A stretch of 44,695 bases of DNA from Flavobacteriaceae bacterium (GTDB lineage: Bacteria; Bacteroidota; Bacteroidia; Flavobacteriales; Flavobacteriaceae). Positions 29,241 to 38,627 of the stretch are shown piece after piece. The stretch's first letter is position 1. Every line of letters starts with the position of its first letter. Location of the stretch: assembly GCA_017851655.1 (NCBI GenBank), contig JAFMMH010000008.1:1-44695 (forward strand). Direction: 5' to 3'. Made by a program: the position numbers and the translations under genes. Below the pieces are notes generated by a model. It searched no databases and was not told the origin of the DNA. It was given only the letters and a program-made list of their open reading frames with translations.

Positions 29241-30751
29241 TCAAAGAATTAGGGGCAAAAGTCTTCGCGGCTATCATACATAAAAAAAACAAAAAGTGGA
29301 TTCGAGCTCCATTTAAAGCCCAACAAAAAGTCTTTAAGGAGTTAATTCAAAAGGGGAGAGTTACTCAGTTTGGTAAAGAACATCATTTCGAAAAAATCAA
29401 TTCTATAGAAATGTTTAGAGCTCAAGTCCCAATTCGTGATTATGAGGATCTTCGGCCGTATATAGAATCTGTAATCGATGGGAAGCCAGATGTTTTATGG
29501 CCAGGCAGACCCCTTTATTACGCTAAATCGAGTGGGACAACCTCTGGAGCAAAATATATCCCCATTACTGCCGACTCTATGCCACAACATATTCGTGCAG
29601 CAAGAGAAGCGTTATTAAATTATATGCATCAAACAGGAAAGACATCTGCTTTAAAAGGCAGGCATATTTTTTTACAGGGCAGCCCTGTTTTGGAAGATAA
29701 AAACGGAGTAGCATTAGGACGCTTGTCTGGAATTGTAGCGCACTATGTTCCTTCTTATCTTCAAAAAAACAGATTACCAAGTTGGGAAACCAATTGCATT
29801 GAAGACTGGGAAACGAAAGTAGATGCAGTTGTAAATGAAACAATGGAGGAGAACATGACCATTATTGGCGGAATTCCCTCTTGGGTTCAAATGTATTTCG
29901 AACGCCTAATTCATAAATCAGGAAAATCAGTCGGTGAACTTTTCCCTAACTTTTCTCTATTTGTGTACGGTGGAGTTAATTTTGAGCCTTACAGGGGTGT
30001 GTTTAAAAAACTCATTGGGAGAGTTCCAGATAGCATAGAGTTTTATCCCGCCTCCGAAGGGTTTTTTGCATATCAGGATGCACAAGACGACCGAGGCTTA
30101 TTGTTATTGCTGAACCACGGTATATTTTATGAATTTGTCTCAGCAGATACTTTTTTTGAGAAAGAACCTAAATTGTATTCGCTTGAGGAGGTTGAGCTGG
30201 GAATAAATTATGTAATGATTATTTCTACAACTGCTGGATTATGGCGTTACAATATAGGTGACACGATTCAATTCACCAGCTTAGCTCCGTATAAGGTCAT
30301 TGTAAGCGGTAGAATTAAACATTTTATTTCGGCTTTTGGCGAACATGTGATTGTGAGTGAAGTAGAGCAAGCGCTCCAAGAAGCAGTAGCTGCAGATGAA
30401 GCAGATGTGATCATCAGAGAATTTACAGTTGCGCCTCAAGTAAAACCCGAAACAGGACTCCCTTATCATGAATGGTTTATTGAATTTGATCAGGTCCCAA
30501 AAGATATGGAAGCATTTTCTTTGAGGACTGACAAGGCGATGCAACAAAAAAACATTTATTACAATGACCTAATTACAGGGAAGGTACTCCGCCCTCTTGT
30601 AATACGGAAGGTATTCAAAGACGGTTTTAAAAATTACATGAAAAGTATTGGAAAATTGGGAGGCCAAAATAAAGTTCCAAGGGTTTCAGACAATCGCAAA
30701 ATTGCGAATGCCTTAAGTTCCTTTCTAGAGCCCAAAAATGATTTCAAATGA
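29237..30751 (+). CDS. GH3 auxin-responsive promoter family protein (acyl-adenylate-forming)
   Basis: YYAKSSGTTSGAKYIPITADSM; GLWRYNIGDTIQFTSLAPYKVIVSGRIKHFISAFGEHVI. Confidence 0.9.
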   Translation: MIKELGAKVFAAIIHKKNKKWIRAPFKAQQKVFKELIQKGRVTQFGKEHHFEKINSIEMFRAQVPIRDYEDLRPYIESVIDGKPDVLWPGRPLYYAKSSGTTSGAKYIPITADSMPQHIRAAREALLNYMHQTGKTSALKGRHIFLQGSPVLEDKNGVALGRLSGIVAHYVPSYLQKNRLPSWETNCIEDWETKVDAVVNETMEENMTIIGGIPSWVQMYFERLIHKSGKSVGELFPNFSLFVYGGVNFEPYRGVFKKLIGRVPDSIEFYPASEGFFAYQDAQDDRGLLLLLNHGIFYEFVSADTFFEKEPKLYSLEEVELGINYVMIISTTAGLWRYNIGDTIQFTSLAPYKVIVSGRIKHFISAFGEHVIVSEVEQALQEAVAADEADVIIREFTVAPQVKPETGLPYHEWFIEFDQVPKDMEAFSLRTDKAMQQKNIYYNDLITGKVLRPLVIRKVFKDGFKNYMKSIGKLGGQNKVPRVSDNRKIANALSSFLEPKNDFK

Positions 30752-31809
30752 ATGCTGAGAAAATAACCTTGGTATACAGTTTAAAAAACACTTTTGTTTT
30801 AAAAGATATCGCTTTATTAGAAGAAATGGGTTATCGCGTTTTGACCCTACAATCAAGACCTTATAAGGGAATTCTTGGATTTTTTTGGAACAGAATTAGA
30901 GAATTTTTTATTGGATTTTTTCTGGTCTATCAATCTCAAGTAGTATTCAGTTGGTTTAATGACTACCATACGACAGCCCCTTTGTTTTGGGCAAAAATAT
31001 TTAGAAAACCTTTTTGTATAATTGTAGGCGGATATGATGCTGTTTCATCAAGATCGTTGGCATATGGTATTTTTTTGAAGAAAAATATAAGGCAAGCCTT
31101 AGCCAGATGGAATTATCAACAAGCAGATCAAATATGGGTAGTTCATAAAAGTTTGGCAAAAGGGTGTCCTCAGGCCAGAACTCAGGACGGGACAATTTCT
31201 GGGATACAAATGTTTATACCAAATTTAGAAACGACTATTCTAGAAATCCCAACAGCTTATAATCCAAGTTTTTGGAAAAAAAAGTCGGTCAAAAAACCTA
31301 AAACCATTCTCACGGTTGCTAATATTTCTGATCAAAGAACCTTTGATAGAAAAGGAATCCCTTTATTTTTAAGTTTGGCCAGGGAATTACCTGATTATCA
31401 TTTTACGATTGCAGGAATAAAAAGTGTAGCACAGTCTGATGAATACCCCGAAAATGTGAACTTAATTGGAACGATAGACGCTTCAGCTTTAGTAACCCTT
31501 TATAGTCAACATCAATTTTACTTTCAAGGGTCTAAAATTGAAGGATTACCCAATGTGTTATGTGAAGCAATGCTATGTGAATGTATTCCAATTGGGTCTA
31601 ATGTCTTTGGAATTCCAGACGCAATCGGATCAACAGGCTTCGTTTTTGAAGGATTTAATGGGCTTCACACTATAGCTTCTTTTTTAGAAGGTTTTGATTT
31701 AAATTCAAAAGTAGGTGAAAAGGCCCGTAAAAGAATCAAAAATAAGTATAGTGTAGAGAAAAGAAAAAACGCTTTCAAAACGTTTATCAATCAAGGAATC
31801 AATGTTTAA
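30748..31809 (+). CDS. Glycosyltransferase family 4-like
   Basis: SKIEGLPNVLCEAMLCECIPIGSNVFGIPDAIGSTGFVFE GT-B C-terminal motif. Confidence 0.82.
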   Translation: MNAEKITLVYSLKNTFVLKDIALLEEMGYRVLTLQSRPYKGILGFFWNRIREFFIGFFLVYQSQVVFSWFNDYHTTAPLFWAKIFRKPFCIIVGGYDAVSSRSLAYGIFLKKNIRQALARWNYQQADQIWVVHKSLAKGCPQARTQDGTISGIQMFIPNLETTILEIPTAYNPSFWKKKSVKKPKTILTVANISDQRTFDRKGIPLFLSLARELPDYHFTIAGIKSVAQSDEYPENVNLIGTIDASALVTLYSQHQFYFQGSKIEGLPNVLCEAMLCECIPIGSNVFGIPDAIGSTGFVFEGFNGLHTIASFLEGFDLNSKVGEKARKRIKNKYSVEKRKNAFKTFINQGINV

Positions 31810-32761
31810 AAAAACAGCTGTTTTAGCTTATCCAAGATCGAATAATTTGGGAGATTTTATTCAAAGCATTGCTGCATCTCATTGGATAAAAGACGGTCAG
31901 CCTTTCTATTTAGACAGGGATCAACTTCATCGCTACAATGGTGAAAAAGTAAAGCTGATAATGAACGGATGGTTTATGGAAGCTCCTACACATTGGCCTC
32001 CTTCTAAGAACATTGAGCCCCTCTTTATTTCTTTTCATTTGAACCCAACTGCCGAAAAAGGCATGTTGACTCCTGAGGGGATAGCTTATATAAAACAATA
32101 CCAACCCATTGGGTGTCGGGATTTTTATACACAAAGAACACTTGAAAAGCACGGAATTAAAACCTATTTTTCAGGCTGTTTGACGCTGAGTCTTAAACGA
32201 GAAGCATTTTTAAAAAAGGACATAGAACGGACAGGAATTTTAGTCATTAGTCCATTGGAAAGACTTCTCCCTCAGGGAAAAAATCAAGATTCAAATCTTT
32301 TGAAACGTCAGTTTCTAAATGGGGTACGACAAATTAAGCAACCGTTTAAAAATCAAAGATATAAGCAAGCGACAAAACGCTTGAATGATTTTTTAATACA
32401 GTTAGATGAAGAGATTCAATACCATTCCCAATTACTCGATCCGCAGAGATACTCTGAAACGGAACGAATTCAAGCTGCCGAAGAGCAATTAATGAGAATT
32501 GGGTCAGCCAAAATGGTGATCACCTCAAGAATTCATTCTGCACTTCCAGCGGTAGCATTTGGCACACCGGTACTTTTTCTTTCAGATGGACTCGAACATC
32601 CTAACCAAAAAAGCAGACTGGAAGGGTTGGAATCTTTTTTTAGGATATTAAATACTGAAGCGTTGGTTAAGGAGTCAAATCATATTCCAAATCCAACAAC
32701 AATTCCGGTTGCTATAAAGGAAAGGTTTGAAAAGGAGATTCGCCAGTTTTTAAAAGAGTAA
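31802..32761 (+). CDS. Polysaccharide pyruvyl transferase family protein
   Basis: SNNLGDFIQSIAASHWI; PIGCRDFYTQRTLEKHGIKTYFSGCLTLSL; ITSRIHSALPAVAFGTPVLFL. Confidence 0.83.
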   Translation: MFKKTAVLAYPRSNNLGDFIQSIAASHWIKDGQPFYLDRDQLHRYNGEKVKLIMNGWFMEAPTHWPPSKNIEPLFISFHLNPTAEKGMLTPEGIAYIKQYQPIGCRDFYTQRTLEKHGIKTYFSGCLTLSLKREAFLKKDIERTGILVISPLERLLPQGKNQDSNLLKRQFLNGVRQIKQPFKNQRYKQATKRLNDFLIQLDEEIQYHSQLLDPQRYSETERIQAAEEQLMRIGSAKMVITSRIHSALPAVAFGTPVLFLSDGLEHPNQKSRLEGLESFFRILNTEALVKESNHIPNPTTIPVAIKERFEKEIRQFLKE

Positions 32762-32792
32762 TAAACGGATAAAGAGAATGGACATTAGTCAT

Positions 32793-32800
32793 TACCTTTG
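32793..32800 (+). promoter_or_regulatory. Bacteroidetes -7 promoter element TACCTTTG upstream of purD
   Basis: TAnnTTTG match 15 nt upstream of the purD ATG. Confidence 0.55.
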
Positions 32801-32815
32801 CAAAAATAAATCGAA

Positions 32816-34081
32816 ATGAATGTACTGGTTATCGGAGCAGGAGGGAGAGAGCATACACTGTGTTGGAAATTAAAACAAAGTTCTAAATGTGGAAGACTTT
32901 ATGCCGCTCCAGGGAACGCAGGAACAGCATCATGTGCTACAAACCTTTCTATTAAAGTAAATGATTTTGAAGGAATTAAAAAGGCAGTAATTGAACATGA
33001 GATTAAATTGGTTGTTGTTGGTCCAGAAGAACCCTTGGTCAATGGTATTCACGACTTTTTTCTGGAAGATCCAGAATTGGCCTCAGTTGGGATCATAGGC
33101 CCAGAAAAAGCTGCAGCTACTTTGGAAGGCAGTAAAGCTTTTGCCAAAGAGTTTATGATAAGACACCAGATTCCAACAGCTGCCTATGCAGAATTTACCG
33201 CAGGGACTGTTTCTGATGGAGAACGTTATTTGGAGTTGAGTAAACCGCCATATGTTTTAAAAGCAGATGGTTTAGCTGCTGGAAAGGGAGTTTTGATCTT
33301 GGAAGATTTGGAAGAAGCAAAAGCAGAATTGCGAAGAATGCTTTTGGAAAAAAAATTCGGAAATGCATCTAGCAAGGTTGTCATTGAGGAATTTTTATCT
33401 GGAATAGAGTTATCATGCTTTGTCCTTACTGATGGCAAATCTTACCTTACATTACCTATGGCGAAAGATTATAAACGCATAGGAGAAGGTGATACTGGAT
33501 TGAATACTGGTGGAATGGGAGCAATATCACCAGTTCCTTTTGTTACAGCAGCATTTAAAGAAAAAATAGATAAGGAAATTGTAAAACCAACCGTAGAAGG
33601 GCTTCAAAAAGACGGGATGCCTTACAAGGGTTTTATTTTTATTGGTTTAATCAAAGTTGGTGATGATGCTAAGGTCATTGAGTATAATGTGAGATTAGGG
33701 GATCCAGAAACAGAAGTTGTGATTCCAAGATTGAAATCGGATCTATTGTCTCTATTCATTGCAGTACATGAAGAACGATTAGGGGAATTTATATTAGACG
33801 TTGAGCCACAAACTGCAGCTACTGTGATGGCTGTTTCAGGAGGTTATCCAGAAGCTTATCAGAATGGGAAAACTATTTTAGGTTTAAATGAAAATGAAAT
33901 GATTTTTCATGCTGGGACATTAGATTCTGGATCAGAAATCGTCACAAATGGAGGGCGTGTTCTGGCCGCTACTTCTTTTGGAGAAGATTTTAAAGCTGCG
34001 GTGGAAAGGTCTTATCTTACCTTAGAAAAAATCAGCTTTGAGGGAATGTACTATCGAAAAGATATTGGATTCGATTTATAA
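32816..34081 (+). CDS. purD: Phosphoribosylamine-glycine ligase
   Basis: MNVLVIGAGGREHTLCWKL; ADGLAAGKGV; NVRLGDPETEVV. Confidence 0.97.
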   Translation: MNVLVIGAGGREHTLCWKLKQSSKCGRLYAAPGNAGTASCATNLSIKVNDFEGIKKAVIEHEIKLVVVGPEEPLVNGIHDFFLEDPELASVGIIGPEKAAATLEGSKAFAKEFMIRHQIPTAAYAEFTAGTVSDGERYLELSKPPYVLKADGLAAGKGVLILEDLEEAKAELRRMLLEKKFGNASSKVVIEEFLSGIELSCFVLTDGKSYLTLPMAKDYKRIGEGDTGLNTGGMGAISPVPFVTAAFKEKIDKEIVKPTVEGLQKDGMPYKGFIFIGLIKVGDDAKVIEYNVRLGDPETEVVIPRLKSDLLSLFIAVHEERLGEFILDVEPQTAATVMAVSGGYPEAYQNGKTILGLNENEMIFHAGTLDSGSEIVTNGGRVLAATSFGEDFKAAVERSYLTLEKISFEGMYYRKDIGFDL

Positions 34082-34303
34082 AAAAGAATGGGCAGAAGGA
34101 TCTTTGTCTTCTTCTCCATTTTTATCAAACAAGTTGAGTTGGAGAACCCAATAAATCAAGGCTGAAAAGCCAATAATTAGAAAAATCCAGTTAACACTAT
34201 TTGCCAATAGCCAAGAAGTTTGCTCTAACTCTCGTAATATATTATAAGGGAGGAATAAAATTTCTTCAAATAACCAGGCGATTCCTTCAAAAAAAGCTTT
34301 CAT
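34076..34303 (-). CDS. DUF6341-like small membrane protein
   Basis: 75 aa with one or two TMs; position next to purD and a DUF6427-like gene. Confidence 0.6.
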   Translation of the reverse strand: MKAFFEGIAWLFEEILFLPYNILRELEQTSWLLANSVNWIFLIIGFSALIYWVLQLNLFDKNGEEDKDPSAHSFL

Positions 34304-34320
34304 AAAATTGATATCTTAGT

Positions 34321-35283
34321 ATGATTTATAAATTCATGATTACAAAGATATTTAAAAGGCTTTCGATTTTCTCTTATATCGTCTCTTTTTTTTTGACCCT
34401 AGCCGTTAATCTTTTTGATTTGTACAGTAGAAATGCTGCTGAGATTTATCCAGGACTATTTCAGCGAGCACTTACAATTAGTTCAGGGCTAATAATCATA
34501 ATTGTAATGGTTTCCTTATCTGCCACCAAGAAAATCAACACAAAATTTGGGGCAGAACACCTTTTGTCTTTTCCAGTCTGCCTTTTATTGTTTTACCAAG
34601 ATGCAGGGCTGAATTATCAGAAATTTTTTTTAGGAATCATATTAGTGATTGCACTGAATATTTTTTCAAAAGATTGGAGTAAAGGAAATTCCAATAAAGC
34701 TCTTTTTTCCCTTGGATGCTTATTTACGATTACAAGCTTTATAAACAGTTATTTTTCTATTTTTTTCATTTCAACACTCTTAATCATCATCCGATTAAAT
34801 AATAAAAGAAGTGCGATATTTTCTCTCTTGATAGGTGTATTTATGACGCTTCAATCATTAGCCATAGTCACCTATTTATTAACAGGAAAGTTTTTATACG
34901 CACCTCCTGCTAAATTTTTGGAGAGTATTCCCTTAAATAGGATAATAAATGGGACAGAATTGGTTTGGATTATAATGGTCATTTTGGCTTTTATTTCGGC
35001 ATTTTATTTAAAAAGGGTCAAGAGAAGAGGATCTCACTTCATTCGTTTTGAGGGAGGAGATAATTTTATGCTTTTTTGGTTGGTAACAAGTGTGGTTTTT
35101 AGAATCTTTAACCTATATGTGGGAGGTGGAATTTGGCTACTTAGCTTTATTCCAACTGCCTTTTTTATTGGTAAAGCATATAAAACAATAAAAAAGGACG
35201 CTATTAAAGAGGTTTTGGTTTTGTTACTTGTTTGTTTTGGGATTGTTTTTAAACTCTATGAAAATGGAGTATTTATAAACTAA
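34321..35283 (+). CDS. DUF6427-like polytopic membrane protein
   Basis: 320 aa, multiple TMs; typical flavobacterial context. Confidence 0.6.
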   Translation: MIYKFMITKIFKRLSIFSYIVSFFLTLAVNLFDLYSRNAAEIYPGLFQRALTISSGLIIIIVMVSLSATKKINTKFGAEHLLSFPVCLLLFYQDAGLNYQKFFLGIILVIALNIFSKDWSKGNSNKALFSLGCLFTITSFINSYFSIFFISTLLIIIRLNNKRSAIFSLLIGVFMTLQSLAIVTYLLTGKFLYAPPAKFLESIPLNRIINGTELVWIIMVILAFISAFYLKRVKRRGSHFIRFEGGDNFMLFWLVTSVVFRIFNLYVGGGIWLLSFIPTAFFIGKAYKTIKKDAIKEVLVLLLVCFGIVFKLYENGVFIN

Positions 35284-35284
35284 C

Positions 35285-36325
35285 CTATACTTCATCAAAA
35301 TCCAAATGAATTTGATCCGTCTGGGCGATAGCTTGACAACTTAAAACCAGTCCTTCTTCAACTTCTGAATCGGTAAGAATTTGATTTGTAATCATACTTG
35401 CCTTTCCGGTCTTAACTTTGGCAATACAACTGCTACAAACCCCACCTTGACAAGAATAAGGAACTTCTAATTTTGCACTTAAAGCGATGTCTAAAAGGGT
35501 TTTCCCTGACACTAATTCTAATTCATGAGTCACTTCATCGCAAGTCAAAGTGAAGCTTCCTTTTTCAACTTGATTCTCGATCTCTTTTTTGTCGGTACTG
35601 GAGGTAAAGAGTTCAAAATGGATATTCTCTTTAGAAATATTTTGCTCTATTAATAGCTCTTTTGATGCAAGAATAAGAGGCTCAGGCCCGCACAGATAAA
35701 AATGTTCTGGTAATTGGTTTTTTTGTTTGAGTGCAAAATTTAGAACGGACGCATCAATTCTTCCAAAAAGAGCTCCTTCATGCGAAGATTGACTAAAGAC
35801 CCAATGAATTTTAAAATGATCGGGATGGTTTTTCTCTAATTCAATTAATTCCTTGTAAAACATTGTCTGTTCAGGCGATTTATTTCCATAAACCAATACA
35901 AAGGAGCCGTCCCTTTTTTTATTTAAAAAGTCATTTATGATAGAATAAATGGGGGTGATTCCACTTCCTGCAGCAATGGCCATTATGGATCCGTTTTGTT
36001 GGGCGGTATCAAAAACAAACCGTCCTTCAGGCTCACTTACATTTAACTTTTGGCCAACGTTCAAATTTCGATTTATATAAGTTGAAAACGTTCCATTTGG
36101 CACCTCTTTTATTCCTACACGGAGGGTATCTTCAAGAGGGGAAGAACACAGAGAATACGAACGGCGTATCGCGGCACCTTCAATTTCTGTCTCTAGGGTT
36201 ACGTATTGTCCTGGAATAAATAAGTAATTTCTTTTAAGAGCATTGGGAATCTCTAATGAAACGACAACAGAATCAGAATTGAGTCGCTCAATAGCAATGA
36301 CTTTAAGAATATGGAATGAAGGCAT
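35285..36325 (-). CDS. Ferredoxin-NADP reductase / PaaE-like 2Fe-2S oxidoreductase
   Basis: RRSYSLCSSP flavin motif and YSCQGGVCSSCIAKVKTGKASM 2Fe-2S motif; start set at 36325. Confidence 0.88.
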   Translation of the reverse strand: MPSFHILKVIAIERLNSDSVVVSLEIPNALKRNYLFIPGQYVTLETEIEGAAIRRSYSLCSSPLEDTLRVGIKEVPNGTFSTYINRNLNVGQKLNVSEPEGRFVFDTAQQNGSIMAIAAGSGITPIYSIINDFLNKKRDGSFVLVYGNKSPEQTMFYKELIELEKNHPDHFKIHWVFSQSSHEGALFGRIDASVLNFALKQKNQLPEHFYLCGPEPLILASKELLIEQNISKENIHFELFTSSTDKKEIENQVEKGSFTLTCDEVTHELELVSGKTLLDIALSAKLEVPYSCQGGVCSSCIAKVKTGKASMITNQILTDSEVEEGLVLSCQAIAQTDQIHLDFDEV

Positions 36326-36390
36326 TTTTTTTTGCAAAGGTAGAAAATAAGTCTTTACTTGACAGTCCCAATTATTCAATTACATTTAAA

Positions 36391-37869
36391 ATGAATTTTT
36401 TTAGACTTCTGGACTATTATAGACTTGCAAAAAAAAATTTTTTTAGAGCTCCTCAATGGGAATTGAAATTGGCTATTCAGATTTTATTGGGTTTTCTCGT
36501 GCTTTATTTTTTAGCGGTATTTTTATTTTTAGGAATAGGGATTTACTTTCTTATTAAAAAAACAGATCCTACAGCAAATGCTATTTTATTTTTGAATCAA
36601 TACATGATATATTATTTTAGCGCCGATCTTTTGGTACGTTATTTTTTTCAAACGCTCCCCGTCACAGACATTAAACCTTTGATGACCCAACCCATTCAAA
36701 AAAAAACTATTGTTAGAGGAGTTTTGTGGCGTTCGTTACTTTCAGTTTTTAACGCTTTCCCTCTAGTTATTCTTTTACCTTTCTGCATTGTATACAGCTT
36801 ACAAGAAGGAATAGACCTCTCTGTTTGGGTTTGGTTTATTGGAATTTTATTTTTGTGCATTGGATCTAACTTTCTGATATTTTTAGTCAATAAGAGCAAA
36901 AAGTTTACAATTCTTTTTGTGGGGATTTTTGGTATTTGCTATGCTTTAGAAAAAGTCATTGAGTTTCCGATACTCTCCTTTTTTGGGAAAGGATTTGATG
37001 CTCTATACCAAGAATCATATTGGATATTTGTTCCCATACTTTTTCTAGTATTCATTATCCGCTATGCATCAATTTATTTGAAACAACAATTGTATTTGGA
37101 CAAGGGATTGGGCAAAGAAAAAGGAAGGATGCTTGGAGAAAATCTAAACGTATTTGATCGTTGGGAAGAGATGGGTTTTTTCCTCAAAAATGATATTCGT
37201 TTAATTCTAAGGAACATCCGCCCAAGGCAGATGGTTTTGGTGGGGAGTTTGTTTTTATTTTACGGTGTAATTTTCTTTACTCAGGAGCAATATGCTGAGA
37301 TGCCTACCATACTTGTGTTTTCAGGATTGTTCATTTCTGGAGGTTTTATGCTCACTTTTGGACAATATGTTCCCGCCTGGGATAGTGAATATTTTAGTTT
37401 TTTGATGTGTCAAAACTTGCCCTATAAAAAGTATCTGAAATCAAAACTATATTTGATGATGTTCTCTGTAGTTTTGAGCTCAATCTTATCCCTTCCTTAT
37501 TTGTTTTTCGGTTTGAATGTAATGCTCATAATCTGGGCAGCATCCTTATTTAATTTTGGTTTTGGAGGAATGATAACATTATTTTCAGGCGCATATAATA
37601 CGACCCCTCTTAAACTGAATATTAAAGCAAAAGCTTTTGAAAACACACAGAATTTTAGTTTTACCCAAATGCTTTTTATTCTTCCCAAACTGATTTTGCC
37701 GTTAGTTGTTTTTTATGTGCCTTACCGTTTTTTTGGTTTTAATGGGGGACTTACTGGGCTTGCATTGACAGGTGTCTTTGGATTATTTTTCCAAAACCGA
37801 TTATTAAACCTTATAGTAAAAATCTACAGAAATAAAAAACATCAAACCATTAGCGCTTTTAATAAATAA
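36391..37869 (+). CDS. DUF5687-like ABC exporter permease
   Basis: About 490 aa polytopic membrane protein immediately upstream of an ABC ATPase; start at ATG 36391. Confidence 0.7.
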   Translation: MNFFRLLDYYRLAKKNFFRAPQWELKLAIQILLGFLVLYFLAVFLFLGIGIYFLIKKTDPTANAILFLNQYMIYYFSADLLVRYFFQTLPVTDIKPLMTQPIQKKTIVRGVLWRSLLSVFNAFPLVILLPFCIVYSLQEGIDLSVWVWFIGILFLCIGSNFLIFLVNKSKKFTILFVGIFGICYALEKVIEFPILSFFGKGFDALYQESYWIFVPILFLVFIIRYASIYLKQQLYLDKGLGKEKGRMLGENLNVFDRWEEMGFFLKNDIRLILRNIRPRQMVLVGSLFLFYGVIFFTQEQYAEMPTILVFSGLFISGGFMLTFGQYVPAWDSEYFSFLMCQNLPYKKYLKSKLYLMMFSVVLSSILSLPYLFFGLNVMLIIWAASLFNFGFGGMITLFSGAYNTTPLKLNIKAKAFENTQNFSFTQMLFILPKLILPLVVFYVPYRFFGFNGGLTGLALTGVFGLFFQNRLLNLIVKIYRNKKHQTISAFNK

Positions 37870-37874
37870 AAATT

Positions 37875-38570
37875 ATGATTTCAGTTCAAGACCTTTCTAA
37901 AAAATATGCAGGACAACTTGTTTTGGACATTCCAAAATTGGATATTCCAAAAGGCCAGCGTTTTGGGCTGGTAGGAAATAATGGCGCAGGGAAGACCACA
38001 TTTTTTCACCTGATATTAGACCTTATTGAAGCGAGTAGTGGTAGTGTAAGTATAAACGACATTGATGTTCAAAAAAGCGAGAATTGGAAGACCATTACGG
38101 CAGCTTTTATAGACGAGAGTTATCTCATAGGATATTTAACCACAGAGGAATATTATCATTTTATAGGAAATTTAAGAGGAATTTCTAAAGCTGAAATCAA
38201 TAGTTGGGTTCAGACATTTGAGCCATTTTTTAATGGAGAGATTTTAGGCCAAAAAAAATATTTAAGAGACTTTTCTAAAGGAAACCAAAAAAAGGTGGGA
38301 ATTGTAGGTTCTCTCATAGGTAATCCTGAAGTTGTCCTTTTGGATGAACCGTTTGCAAACCTTGATCCAACTACACAAATAAGACTTAAAAGCTTGATCA
38401 AGCTGGAAGCTGAAAAAAACGGGACTACATTTTTGATTTCTAGTCATGATTTAACCCACGTGACCGAGGTTTGTGATAGAATTGTATTATTGGAAAAAGG
38501 CAAAATGATTCAAGACATTGAAACAACGTCAAAAACTTTAAAAGAACTGGAGCAGTATTTCTCTAATTAA
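37875..38570 (+). CDS. ABC transporter ATP-binding protein
   Basis: GLVGNNGAGKTTFFHLI Walker A; FSKGNQKKVGIVGSLIGNPEVVLLDEPFANLDP signature/Walker B. Confidence 0.93.
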   Translation: MISVQDLSKKYAGQLVLDIPKLDIPKGQRFGLVGNNGAGKTTFFHLILDLIEASSGSVSINDIDVQKSENWKTITAAFIDESYLIGYLTTEEYYHFIGNLRGISKAEINSWVQTFEPFFNGEILGQKKYLRDFSKGNQKKVGIVGSLIGNPEVVLLDEPFANLDPTTQIRLKSLIKLEAEKNGTTFLISSHDLTHVTEVCDRIVLLEKGKMIQDIETTSKTLKELEQYFSN

Positions 38571-38584
38571 TGCCACGCATTATA

Positions 38585-38604
38585 CTAAAAAAGCGGTTTT
38601 TTAG
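38585..38604. terminator. Possible weak hairpin downstream of the ABC ATPase
   Basis: CTAAAAAA-GCGG-TTTTTTAG inverted repeat in the ABC-sprE gap. Confidence 0.35.
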
Positions 38605-38627
38605 TTATTAACCTACAGTATTTAAGG

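Noticed and set aside
29237-32761. GH3-GT-pyruvyl transferase as a biosynthetic gene cluster or defence island
   Set aside because: Only one adenylating enzyme and two glycan genes, with no transporters, carrier proteins, nucleases or mobile-element boundaries; flanks are core genes.
34738-34747. TTATAAACA in the DUF6427-like gene as a DnaA box
   Set aside because: A single occurrence in AT-rich coding sequence; it shows that one 9-mer copy alone is not informative.
38450-38465. CACGTG core in the ABC ATPase gene (CCCACGTGACC) as parS
   Set aside because: Only the 6-bp core matches; the flanks do not.
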